64,000 bases of DNA from NCBI RefSeq assembly GCF_024713975.1, contig NC_091098.1, positions 22,327,316-22,391,315 on the forward strand, given 5' to 3'. Of the stretch, positions 12,501-24,600 are shown piece by piece; the stretch's first letter is position 1, and each line of letters starts with the position of its first letter. The notes under the pieces were generated by a model that ran no database searches, was not told the origin of the DNA, and saw only the letters and a program-made list of their open reading frames with translations. This DNA is from Paralichthys olivaceus (Eukaryota > Chordata > Actinopteri > Pleuronectiformes > Paralichthyidae). A program made the translations under genes and the position numbers.

Positions 12501-14223
12501 TTATGAATGGAAAATAGTTTGTTTGATGTTAGTACCACTCTAATGAAACAGATCCTTTATCCGGTACAATTTGAGCAATCCACATTTAATACAGTTTCTT
12601 CATCAGTGTCATCAAACATAATGTTTCACAGTCAGGTTTAATGACACACCCTGGCTTCCTGTCACTTCATTGTCATGTAAAAAGACACAAGTATCAGATC
12701 AGCACTCAGTATTTTCTGAAATTAGGTATCAGAAGAGAAAAGGTTGGTTTCGTGCAACCTCTGATGTGATATGCAAAGATATTATATAAACCACGTTAAT
12801 TTTATATTCTATCCATTAGACTCCAAAAATCAGTGCACTGGACATGTGTAAAGAACACAAGGTTAATGATCCCTGATGGAAAACACATTAATACAGCTGC
12901 AACTAACAATTGTTTTTACTGTTTAATCTGATTATTACTCGGATTTACTCAATCGCTTCATTTTTGAAATGTAAAAAACAAGAACATTTTCCATAGAGCG
13001 CAGATAGATGTCTGCAGTCCTAAAGATATTTCTATTAACAAACATATTAAACAGAAGAAAGCTGCACATTGTTAAGTTTGAGCGGCTGCAACCCGAGATC
13101 TTTTTACTTGAAAAACTGCTGCAGGTCTGAATTGAATATCAATATATCGCAGATTCATTTCTCTCAGTGCTCTCGTTGAATCTCTGACTAATCACATTAG
13201 CTCTAAGTAGCAGTTTTGGGTCCAGAGTGCAAAGCTTGCAATGATTTCTAAATGTGTTACTCTACCCTGACTAGTTGTTTTTATGCCACAAACTTTTTCT
13301 GAGCGCTGTGCTCCTCCCTGCACATAAATGAGTGTGACAGGTGCAGCAAGCATATGCATGAGAGTGTAACAGCAGCCACCAGCTACTGAGACGTCTCATG
13401 TAAACCTATACCAACTCTACAGCGGGTGGCTTAGTGGTCACGGACCTCCAGTGAGGGGAGTGTTTGGCAGCAGTGACCCAGTTATCCTCCTCCTCCACCT
13501 CCACACCTGCTGACCTCATTGGTTTAAATCAGGTCAAACCTCATTATTATCTGCACGACAGCCCAAAGTTATCATGAATAATTGTTGATGCATTTGAAAA
13601 AACTGCTGAAATATATTTTCAACGGTAGAGAGGAAAAGTACATTAAACACTATCTTCAACTACCTTTAATGCCACGACACTTTTATTATCATAACTTTTA
13701 TTATTGTATTACAGTATTTCACTTCCTTAAGTATTTTTTTTACTTGTATACAGATTCATCCTTTTATTTTTTTTTACCTCTTTTAATATATTTAACTTTG
13801 ATTCTACTATTTTTAATCTATTTTATCTTGCTTGAAATTTGCCTTGCCTTTAGTATAATTTTGAGGTACTTGAGGGAGGGTGGCATTCCTCAGGTTGGGA
13901 AGCACAGGACGAAACTGTTTAATTGTGTATGAGGTTTTTTGAATTAGCTTTAAGTCAACAAGGATTCTAAATACGAGACTGTTAATTGCTACTTCCACTG
14001 ACACGACGCAGAACCTGTTTATTTTACACAACATCTACACATCAACACATGTTGGTGAACTTACAGCTTCATCTTGAAAATCTTCCTCCTCGTCGCTTGA
14101 AAAGTCGTAAGCTGCGTTTCTCTTGTTGATGTGTTTCAGGTGGAGCTTCACATTGTGTGCAACGAAATCTGATCTGAGTCTAGATTTAGACAGAAGAGCG
14201 GGGTCCTCCACCAACACCGGCAT
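9511..14223 (-). CDS. lemd1: LAP2/thymopoietin-type LEM-domain inner nuclear membrane protein, probably LEMD1
   Basis: Well-supported exons, in transcript order: 14065-14223, 12211-12322, 11970-12119, 11795-11859, an exon starting at 11062 with an uncertain donor near 10950-10980, then 9838-9908 and 9511-9700. Exon 1 (MPVLVEDPALLSKSRLRSDF...) matches the start of the LAP2 LEM-like domain but lacks the stretch that forms its second helix. Exons 2-3 encode a canonical LEM domain (IPDLSGLTDDDLKAALLRHG, then PGPIVASTRALYEKKL), which binds BAF. An acidic region follows. The last exons carry RRPIKGAAGRP, almost identical to a LAP2 motif, and a C-terminal membrane segment (FLFFLIMVCILYLVYALV then stop). 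Two further in-phase segments look like extra exons: 10558-10650 (LDMPVVDNSTMKNN..., which would need a GC donor) and around 11223-11441 (RARASRKKEPSP...). Expected site is the inner nuclear membrane. The lemd1 name rests on its position between pm20d1 and mfsd4a; by sequence it is LAP2-like. Confidence 0.8.
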
Positions 14224-15803
14224 GTCAGAATATGATGACTAAAGTCAATCTCCAGCAGCTTGGTGGGTTTTTATATTTTTGTAGAAAGCAGAAACGCGTC
14301 TATAAAGGGAGATGAAGCCGGAGGAGCTGCTGAGAGAAGCTGCTCCGTCTCAGCTCTGAGAAAAACACACTGAACCCAGAACAGCTGCAGCCAATGACTT
14401 GATTGACAGCAAGGAGCTCAACATGGCAGTAAACAAACAAGCTGCTTATTCTTAAACTTCATCACATGTATGTATAAAATTCTTATTAAATCATGAAACT
14501 TAAAAAATCATTTTATACTATCATATATTGACTTTATGTATTTCAATTACTTGCGTATAACAATTTAATTCTACATTGTTCTTTGATTTGGATCCATTTA
14601 CTCATCAGATTAAGATTTTATCCTCCAAATGATGATATAATAATGATAATAAAAAATCTACAGCACTTTTCCAAACAAGGTTACAAAGTGCTTCACAAAA
14701 TATGGACATAAACACAGAACCAAACGGAGCACAGGGATGTTTTCAATTCAATTTTATTTTATAGCACTAAATCATAACATAACATTACTACACTTACATA
14801 ATGTTATAGAGAAAAAATATGTATAATTTGCTATAAAAAAAAAAGTATCACTGTCTCCCAAACCTTTTGTGGCCTGAATGAAAAGAAAGGTATTCCCATT
14901 AACTCATACTTTAATATATACATTAAAAACACGAGTCGTATGTATGAGTGTAGCTTTATTCAATTAAATCTATTTCAAGTAGTTTGATTTATTCAAACTA
15001 ACTTCACATGATAGAGAACACATCATTGAATGTGACGTACTACTAGTGTAATAGTTGCGTAGGGATATATTCAGTCATTTGCTCAGTCTCTGTAATGTTG
15101 CTGTTGTCAGCCCCAGATATTCAAGGAGTGTCAATGTGAATTAAAAGATGCTAATATAAAAAAAACACATACAATTCACACCTCAATATAATGATTTTTT
15201 TTTAGTTTAGTTTTAAATATCATTTATTTCCACTTGTTGAAATAAAGTCGTTATCGTTATTTATAACATTAAAATATCTCTGATCTGTTTAAGTGTCCCA
15301 TTAGTTGTTTTTACATTCTGCTTCCATTCCCTTTAGTTTGCCTGCATTTCATTGAACATCTAAGTCACATGCTTCCTGTTACATCATGATTTATTCACTG
15401 CATCAGTTTCCATAGCACTTTGTCACAGCTCACGTTCTTTTTGCTTTTGGCTAAACTTGATATTTTTGCTTCACTGTCGCTGCTCTCACTGCTTAGTTTT
15501 TTTGGGGTCTCAGCAGCTTTTCACTGAAAACCCTATTGTCAGCAGTTACTTGGCAAATATAACATGTCGCTGCTGAAGAGCCAGATATTTCCCTTAGGAG
15601 TTAGTGGAGACACAGCTGGATTAATTCTACCGTCGCTCTGTAATTTGTGTAAATAACTTCCTAAGTTCACCATATCAATTTAAATGTTAATGTTATATCA
15701 ATGCTGGGTTCACAGCTTATTTCTGCTGCCCCCAACTGGCCAAACAAAGTCAGTTATTGCAGCTCTAAAACATAATTCTGCTGCCAGTTGACTGTATATA
15801 TAC

Positions 15804-15942
15804 CTTTGACCTCCGGGTTTGACGCAGGCTTCGGTCGCTGTTGGAGTTGTGGCGTCTCCGGGGCGTCATGCGGCTGCATTTTTACTGGAGTGATGCCTCC
15901 ACTTAGTGCAGCACATACGCAAACTGGCTCCTTTTTTAACAC
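15804..15942 (-). other. Orphan exon-like segment, 46 codons, no assigned gene
   Basis: On the - strand an open stretch is bounded by an acceptor (tgtaaacag) and a donor (gtcaaag then gtatat), with no stop between, reading VLKKEPVCVCAALSGGITPV and continuing through PETPQLQQRPKP. It is CpG-richer than its AT-rich surroundings. No partner exons in compatible phase were found nearby. The flanking text on the right-hand side in transcript direction (gctgcccccaactggccaaa on +) resembles a dispersed fish repeat, so the segment could belong to a repeat instead. Confidence 0.2.
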
Positions 15943-15965
15943 CTGTTTACAGATACAGAAAGATT

Positions 15966-16000
15966 GATAGATAGATAGAAAGAAAGAAAGAAAGAAAGAA
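15966..16000. repeat. GATA/GAAA compound microsatellite
   Basis: Three GATA units followed by about six GAAA units, imperfect only at the junction. Confidence 0.95.
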
Positions 16001-18410
16001 CATGTGTTCAGGTAATTGTCCGTGAAGCAGGGAGGACAAAATGTGCCACTGAGGACTTTTTGGCTCTAAACAAACCCCTTCAGGAGACATCTGTTCCCAC
16101 AAACATGTTGATTGTCTTAATAAGTTGCTCTGAAAAAGAACTAATTAAATCTTATTCTTGGTCATGGTTAACTTCACCAGGGCTCTTCCCCATAAGACGT
16201 GATTATTGGACCCCAGGTGACTGTACAAACTAAAACTTAACAACCCATACACCCCTAACATCTGGTGCTGATGTGACAAGAGCTCCCAGGAAAACACATC
16301 CCTGTTTTAGTGTGTACTACTACTACAAATAAAATAAATATTACAGTGGGGAGCAACTGGCCCCTTCCTGAAGTCCAGTAGTAAAATAAAACAGAGAGAA
16401 ACAGGATTAAAAAATATTTCATGTCAGTCAGAACAAGAACAGATGAAAAAAATGATTTTCTGATCCTGATATTTGCTACGAGATGTTTGAGTTGAAGAGA
16501 TTGTGCAGTTTACTGTTGTTGACTTAGTGAACTGTGCCATCACCAGATTGGATCATAACATTGTCCGTCCATTATTTATCCTCGAGGGTCGCACACTGAC
16601 ACTGAACGAGAGGCGGGGTTACACGCAGGTCACCAACACACCACAGGGCTGACATACGAAGAACACGCGAGTGCCGCCCATCATACAAGAAAAATACGAT
16701 TTGCTTCCGGTGGGGTTTTCCGTTGGGATGAGGGGATTGAAATTGCCTGATGGGTGTGGATCAGTAATTTTCTATTTTAGTTCAAGTCTTCATTCAAAAC
16801 TAATCTGTATCTACTCACATTACAGTAGATACAGATTGATAATTATTATCATTAGTATTACCAAATATTAATATTATTGATATTTATTTCCTATTGAAAA
16901 ACTTTAAAAGAAGGATTAAGTGTAAAGTTTAGATTGCGCACGTAACACCGTAAATATAAGTATACTGAAAATGATTTAAAAACTGTCTATTGTACCTTTG
17001 TACATTGCATCAAGGTAAATTACACAAAAAACTGCATTAAGTGTAGAACGTAAATTGCTCATATAATCCTGCAACTATATTGCACATGAAAGCATCTGTG
17101 AGCGTATTGGACACTTGCCTGTCATATTGTTTAGTACAGTCCAGTGTGAGAGTGTGTGCGTAGTATTAGATTCTTTGCATACTTGGATTTTGACTCTTTT
17201 TTTATGTCTCATTTTACCACTGAACCGTAAAGAGCCACCTCTCCACTCTGATTCACAGTGTTCATCAGCCAGTGCACATTTCAACACATTTTCAGAGCAT
17301 AGCCGAAATCAGGAAACTGTATGTTAAACAAACACAGACAGTACATCACTATTAATCCACCAAATTAAATGTTTCAATAAACCTGATATAAGTTCAAGGT
17401 AATGACAGATAGTTATTGTGATGTGAAGGCGAAATAGCTTTTTCAAAGATCTACTTGACATGGATACGATTATAGGTTTGACAGGCTTCTCTATCACTAA
17501 ATTTAGACAAAATACTGGATCCTTAAATGTCTTAAAATGTTATAATGGGGATCATGGTTTAGTTCTGCCACAGTTCAGCACTTAACAATTGAATTTTAGA
17601 TGCCGGTTCACTTAATGTGTTGAATAATGAACGACCAGTAACTTTTATTTTCTGGTAACTGTCAGAGAATTACACTAAATGATCTTGATGAATGAAAAAT
17701 ATTGCTCATTTTTTAAACTGGCCTCGTCTGGATCTAAAAGAAAAAGGTCAAACCTGGTTCACCCAAACATGGCAAATGTATTATGGAGGAGGAGGAGAAA
17801 GTGCTCTCGACTGGAAAAGCTGAATACAAAGACAGTTTGCCTTCAGTTCTTCAGTACTGAAACATTTTCCTTGATATAAAACTTTTTTTTTTTTTTTTAC
17901 CTCAGAGTGTTAATGTATTCTCAGTCTGCACATGTTATCATCATGTCATCACCTTAAAGTAATAATTTTCTATAATTACGAACTTCTCAAACAGAAAGAG
18001 CCACTGAAATGTTGCCAGGGTAATAAAGGCAACAAGAAAAACAGGCACAGGTGAATGACAGCTTAAAATGACTCCTGAGCTTCTACTTTAAAACAACAGT
18101 TTGAATATCCCACAGTCCTTAAATGAAACTTCCTCAGTAAAAGTCCCAGGAGGAATGAGAGGTCTGAGCTGAAGTCATAGACCGACTGAAAGCTTTGACC
18201 ATTTGCAAAGTCACAAGTTTAGGGAAAAAGCAACAGAATAATTTCCCAAATAACAATTTAATTTTTCCGCCAACTCAAAATACATGTTTGGTCTCACGTT
18301 AAAATTTCGTGCATTTCTTGATTTCATTACGTAAGAATTTAGATGCTACTAGTTCAATCTTCCAGCATGAACAACACATAGGCTAAACCTATATGTAAAT
18401 GATGTTTGTC

Positions 18411-18495
18411 AGTTGATTGGTTGGTTGGTTTCTCAGTTGGTTGGTCGTTGGTAGGTCAGTTGTTTGTTGGTCTGTTGGATGGTTGGTTGGTTGGT
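18411..18495. repeat. Imperfect GGTT-rich tandem tract
   Basis: Repeated ttggttggttgg units interrupted by gtaggtcag and gtctgttgga. It creates an open frame on + with WLVG-type repeats that I do not regard as a gene. Confidence 0.85.
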
Positions 18496-18559
18496 ACGAT
18501 CAGTAGGTATCGACCGAACAATTATAATTATGTATTATCACTTTCTTTAAACATTGTTA

Positions 18560-18690
18560 GGCATATTTATGCGACTGATACATACGAGTGTGTGAATTTT
18601 GGTGTGACTTGATTGAATTTAAGGGAATTATGGGGCCTTGCGAGAGGTATGCACTACTTGTGAGTCTAGTTTTAACCTTTATGTTCTATT
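18560..18690. repeat. Dispersed repeat related to the copy in the chitinase intron
   Basis: The string atttaagggaattatggggccttgcgagaggtatgcactacttgtgag matches, with scattered differences, atttaaagggattattgggccttggctgcagtatgcgctctactgagag at 33.4 kb. Both belong to one fish repeat family whose full length is not resolved here. Confidence 0.55.
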
Positions 18691-20001
18691 GTTCACTGAC
18701 TTTGTTTGGACATTTACAACTAATAGAAAAGCACGTTAAAGGCATCTTAAAATTTAAAGCTGTGTCAAAACGTCCCTTGGTTGAGAGTCCACTGTGTATC
18801 CAATGGCTTTAAACCCTACATGACTAGTTAGAGAGAACTCACATAGGAATAGAAAGCCATAAGACACAGTTGTGGTGTGATTCTGAGGACAATGACAGAA
18901 AATCACAAACTCAGAGAAATCAAGCAGTTAGAGCTGAAAGCTCGAACACAAACGAGGGGAATAAAAATCGGGGTATGTTGCAGGCAGCATTCAGGATTCA
19001 AAACTCACATCCGCATGAATAATTAACTAAAGAAACTAGAAGTATTCATCTGAGGCCCGGGGGAGACGAATGAAACTGTCTTCTGAGTCTTCAGACAGTA
19101 GAAATTGTATTTCTCACAGTACAAACTGAAATAAATTGACCCCTATATCGAGGCTTGAATCTAACAGCAACATCCTGTGAAACATTCAATTCCTCTGGGG
19201 GGGTTTGTAGAGTACTCTTTGATTAAAAATGCAGTTTTAAATCAACGTCTACAGGGAAAAGGTACAATGTTAATCAAAAGGATTTTGTTTCTGAATTCAA
19301 AACAGATTACGTAAACTCTTTCTATATTCTGTAGAAACCCCCTGCTTGACTTCCTCAAGCACAAAGGAGAGCATTACCTCAGCATTTTAATTCCACCACT
19401 GAGCACAGGAAGCTTTGCAGTTTTTTATTAACAACCAAATATGTTTTTGCAGATATGAACGTCTGTTTTCCTGTGGTTCTGTTCTTGGAGCTGATGGAGC
19501 TGAGGATCATCAATCGCAGAAACACCACTGCTGTGCTTTAGGGATTTTATTACAAGTCTTTTCATGCTCCTGAGACTTCTAAACCTCTGATGAATTCAAA
19601 TAACAACTGCACCCCAAATTAATTCTGTGTCTTTTCCAAACATTAAACTCAAACCAGACACCAGACTGTTTACCACACTTCTAAGCACCAAACTGTTGGA
19701 AGTGCTCTGGGCCGTTTACAGCCCCTTCTGAGAGACGCAGCATTCGAGCTATGCGGCCCAAATCTGCTCGCCCAGATGTCTGCTCGGAAAACAGTAGCCT
19801 TTATCAAAACATGAAAAAATCCTGCAGACAGGGAGGAAGCGGGCTACTACGGAGGACAGAGGAGGCATTTGTTGACATTGTATCAAGTGCAACGCCGAGG
19901 TATTTGAGGCACAGAGGGGCCAGGTATTTGTCAGTCAGTGTTTCTTGTGCTTTTGCTGTCTCCAACCCAAACAACAAAAGCCCCATTGAGGCAGCCTCGT
20001 C

Positions 20002-20023
20002 TTTTTTTTTTTTTTTTTTTTTT
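20002..20023. repeat. T22 homopolymer
   Basis: Run of 22 T; on the - strand it would be an A tract of the kind left by retroposition, but no element body is recognised next to it. Confidence 0.9.
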
Positions 20024-22311
20024 GCCCTGCACAAGCACACAAAGCTTCCTGTACTCCGCTGCAACTGTCCAGGACTGAGAAAAGCACTTCTAGCCATCTT
20101 TGTGTGCACCTGTTTCAAGCAAGGCAGGGAAGTGAAACACTTTGTTGGATAGTTTCACATCTTTACTCGTAGCTCTGATATGCTCACTTGGATTTCACTT
20201 CTTCTATCATGTAATTCTAACTTTCTGTATGACAACTTTAAACAAAAGAGATAAAACAGGGCGAGGTTATGACCAAAAATCCAAATGTTTACACACTTCG
20301 GCTCATATCTCATAGGCTTAATACGCTGGATACTCACATGGCGTCGGACTGAGAATATTAACTACTGAAGTGTTTACTCAATCAGCCTTTTCCGGGTTTG
20401 GAGAAATAAAGGACCACTGCCACTGAGCTCCAGGGAGCCTGTGCTCATGCATGTCTCAGCATAAATTAGAAAAGCCCCTGTGTCAGACTCTGTCCAGACA
20501 AGAAGGTGAATCTCAGCCACAGGGAGGATCATCTTTAATCCCTAAACATCGCTCAGGGTCCCTCTCTGCTGGGAACCATTTCAGGCAATCATCAGTGGCC
20601 AGATGTTTTCTTAATGGCTTTAGATTTGGGCCGTGTTTAATATATTTTTAATGCCTTCGTCTGTTCTTTTTGACAGGAGGAACTGAGCAGAGAGAAAGAA
20701 ATTGCCGATACGAAACTGTGTCCAATGTTGCAAATGACTAAAATCTCACTGTTTCATATTCAGACACTGGTTTTGAATGTAAAGATACAGATGAGGATGA
20801 AGGTTGGCCGCAGATTTCTAATTCTTTGTAGAACTCGCCTTTTTCATGCATCAAAAACATCCCCTCTAAGCATCTTCCAGTGGCAGACCAGACAGCCAAA
20901 ACACATTGAAGCACTGCGCACGACACATGAAAGCTTCAGAGCATCATTGAAGTTGCTTTCTTCTCCTCCTCACTGTCAGTCGTGATGCAGCTATTTTAAC
21001 CGGCACACTCCTCACTTCTCAAAGTAACGGCGACATGCAATCTCAGGCCAGATGCATTCTTATGCCATAAATCTGACTCTTACCTCCTGCTCCCTCTCCT
21101 GCGTCCCTCCCTGGATCGAGTATGGCATCCCCCCTTCAGCCTCATACTGTATGGAGAGACAATGGGTATCGGGGGGGGGAGGAGTTACTATGTGAGCAGG
21201 GGGCTTGAGTGGGGAGACGGAGGGAGTAAAAGCAGAATGAAAACTAGCAGGGAGAGGGAGAAAGGGGGGACTCAGAAGGGAGATCACTTGCTCACAATTC
21301 TCTCCAACCACAAATCTGACGAAACGTTACATGAATGGCAATTCTAGAAACAGCCCACCTCTCTCCCTCTCTCTCTCCCCTCTCCTCTCCTCAGATGCGA
21401 TGTCAGGGAGAAAAAGAAAATCCCTCTTCACATGGGAAATGTAAGGGGAAAAACAAGAGACTGTGAAAGAATGGCTCCTGGTTTTAAACAAGTCCCTTTC
21501 TCCTCTGGCTTTCTTTGAATGAGTTCTTAAGATTCCAAGTTGGCAGAGGGCCCGTGGGTCCTGGATGGAGAAGAAGGGATAAAAGAGGGGCTGAGGTAGG
21601 GGGGCTGTCTATTGTGTTTGTTCCCTTCCTTTCAGCCCTGGTACTCTGGTTGATCTTAGCAGCCAGACGCTGAATATTCCAGTCACTTATCGCTCGGCTG
21701 TGTACAGAAGACCCCATTTTTCTCTTCATTTTCATCTGGATCCATGTTTTCTCCCACATGGATTTGTTTTTTGTCACTCTGAACAAAAAGCAAAGGGACA
21801 GTTTGTGGTGTTGGATTTAAAACAGAAGTTCAGTGTCACAAAAATGAGTTTGTTGTGAAGATGCTGCTTTCTGTAAAAGTCTCTTGGTGTGTGTTCGGGC
21901 CTCGTCTTTGTCCTCAGAGGGAGAATGCTGTTTGGTGAATCTGGGATGAAAACAGCAGGTGCTGTGCCCCCTCTCTGAGTCACATTCACTTACAGCTTTC
22001 TCCCCCTCCGTCCATTTCCTCTACTAATACACCCACCTCCTCCTCCTCCTTGTGTGTGTGTTTGTGTGAGGTGCTGTATAATTAAGCACAAGCATCACAC
22101 CCAGAGAAAGGATACAGTTTGCTGAAGGTTTTTAATGAGTGACGTCACGTTGGGCCTGGTCAGGGTGGCTAATGAGCTGTGTCAAGGCGATGGTGTAAAG
22201 GATTAACACGAGTGCATATCTTGTCAGTCATCGCCTCCTCATCGCTGCATCACTGTCGCAAGAGAAGCCCTGTTTTCCCTCACAGTCTACCACTCCCCCA
22301 TCCTCACACCC

Positions 22312-22326
22312 TTCCCTCCCTCTCCC

Positions 22327-22386
<60 letters not shown>
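22312..22386. repeat. (CT)n tract
   Basis: Long pyrimidine run, first ccctccctctccct then about 30 clean CT units. The surrounding 21.0-22.6 kb is also rich in CT/GA. Strong purine-pyrimidine strand asymmetry of this kind can form triplex (H-DNA). Confidence 0.95.
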
Positions 22387-22389
<3 letters not shown>

Positions 22390-23411
22390 CACAAATAGAC
22401 ACGCAGGGTCGCTTCATTACTATTCACCAGGTTTCCACTAAGACACGCATCACTGCTCGGCTCTCTACAACTGTGCCGGGAGAGGCGGGGGAGAGGCGGA
22501 CAGGGAGAAGGAGAGGAAGGGGAAAGCGAGAGACGTCCTATGATAGGAGAGAATAAATCAGCATTGTGTTTTCTGTGTCCGAACGTGTGTACAAACATGT
22601 GTTACCCGACAGCAGCATGCATGAGCTCTTCTCTTTTTTGCCTCTGACAGGGAAAATCTTCAGGGGGAACAAAAGCATGGTTCAGTCCTCGATACAGATA
22701 TCTGTGATCCCTTTGTGGGGTTTTGAATTCATTACTTGCCTTTCATTTAATCCACTGAGGTCATACACTCTATCACAGCGTTCAAATTATCATCTATGCT
22801 GACGACAAAAGCGTTTCGTCCATGAAAACGGGCACAAAGGTGGATTTCTGTGTCCGTGTTGGCTCAATGTAAACGTCCTCCTCTGCTGTCGAACACTCGG
22901 TCACAACAATTTCAGCGAAACCATATTTAACTGTGAAACTGAATCTCTGTTGTGCTGCTTTGATCTTTTTCTTCTTCTCAATAGATCACAATGATTCTGA
23001 GAGTTACAGCTAAATCAAAAGCTGCAGTGGAAACCTCCACACGATCAGGTATAAGTGTGTTAAGATGATATCAACTGTAAGTGCTATTCACTCCAATCTG
23101 CTGTTCAAACATATGAAAGAAGCTGTGATATTAGAAGACATTTCTGCCAAATTTCACCATATTCTCTATCTCTCTTCTTGGTTCATTTCAATTATGGGGA
23201 AGTTCAGGAGCCTTTTATGTTTCACTCTGTCGAGCTTCTTCCACTTCTTTCTCAAGGTTTCTAACAAAAAAAAAAGGTTTCATCTCCAGGAGGATTTGAC
23301 AACAGGGAAGATACATTTCCTCTGCTCTTTCCTGATAACGTCGACAGAGAGCTGGAAGGTGAACAGGACATCAAAGATGTTCCTTTTGTGTTCTCACAAA
23401 ATGTGATATAT

Positions 23412-24600
23412 CAGAATACGAATCAGAAGTGCTTTATTAATCCCCGTAGGGAAATTAAAATGTTACAGAGCCCCTGAGAAAGAGGTGAAACAGCAAAAGC
23501 AGTTATAAACATATAAAATATAAAAATCAAGTAAGGCTAATAGAAATAAAGATATACATATGTAGAAGACCGGGTATTTACAGATTTACATTTGTGCATG
23601 AGTAAAGTAAGTTAGAGGTAAAGTTAAAGTATACACAGTATACATTATTAATCTTTATACTTTACAGGTTGTCATTGTACAATTTGACAGCCACAGGCAG
23701 GAATCATTTCCTGTGGCGTTCTGTCGAGCAGCGTGGGTGGATGAGTCTGCTACTGAACGAGCTGCAGAGGCCAATCGAGACATTATGGAGAGGGTGTGAC
23801 GGAAAGTCCAATATTGTCCTTACTTTGGACAAAGTTCTCCTCTCCATCACCACTGTGACACTGTCCAGTCCCCCCCCCCCCCCCAACAACATGGCTGGCT
23901 TTCCTGATTAGCTTGTTGAGTCTATTAATGTCCTTCTTCTTCAAGCTGCTGCCCCAGCAGACAACAGCAAACATGATGGCACTGGACACAACAGACTCAT
24001 AAAACATCCGCAGCATCGTCCTGTCTATGTTGAAGGACCTGAGCCGTCTCAGAAAATAGAGAGATGGCTCTTGCCTCTTTTGTAAATCATGTCCGCATTT
24101 TTTGACCAGTCCAGTTTATTGTCTAAGTACACCCCCAAGTACTTATAGTTCTCCACCATGTCCACACTGGCCCCATGGATGGTGACAGGGGTCACCGGCC
24201 CCTTCGACCTCCTGAAGTCCACTACCAGTTCCTTTGTCTTTGACACATTGAGCTGTAGGTGGTTTTTACCGCTCCATGTGACAAATTTGTCCACCACCGT
24301 CCGGTACTCACTCTCATTCCCATCAGTAATACATCCTACTACTGCAGAGTCATCAGAAAACTTCTGAAGGTGGCAGGTCTCTGTGCAGTAGCTGAAGTCC
24401 GTGGTGTAGAGAGTGAATAGAAAGGGAGAGTGGACAGTCCCCTGAGGAGTCCCAATGTTGCTGACCACTCTGTCTGACACGCAGCACTGTAAACGTACAT
24501 ACTGCGGTCTGCCAGTCAGGTAATCCACAATCCAGGACACCTTTATTTGGCGTTTCATGTCACTATATCCAAGTCGACTAGTTAGTGCCACTTCTGTTTC
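23412..24600 (-). mobile_element. 5'-truncated non-LTR retrotransposon (LINE), Rex1/L2-like
   Basis: On the - strand the segment encodes the C-terminal part of a reverse transcriptase. Motif B (IGTPQGTVHSPFLFTLYTTDF region) and the catalytic motif FSDDSAVVG are intact, followed by NVSKTKELVVDFRRSKG and YKYLGVYLDNKLDWSKN, all typical of the fish Rex1/L2 branch. Downstream pieces in other frames (FYESVVSSAIMFAVVCWGSS, then SSRLIHPRCSTERHRK) show that the reading frame is interrupted between 24.05 and 23.7 kb, where there is also a C15 run at 23870-23884. The 3' end near 23.42 kb carries the tail type read on + as gctttattaatccccgtagg. The start of the enzyme and any ORF1 are missing, as usual for 5'-truncated insertions. 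It is an inactive copy. Confidence 0.85.

Noticed and set aside
15966-16000. Possible CRISPR-like or other regular array
   Set aside because: Plain GATA/GAAA microsatellite; no spacers, and the genome is animal.
19751-20152. 133-codon + strand frame containing a run of Phe
   Set aside because: Runs through the T22 homopolymer, no motif, no splice signals.
22179-22598. Open frames on both strands across 22.2-22.6 kb (SLSLSL and ERERER)
   Set aside because: Produced by the CT tract; no flanking coding signal.
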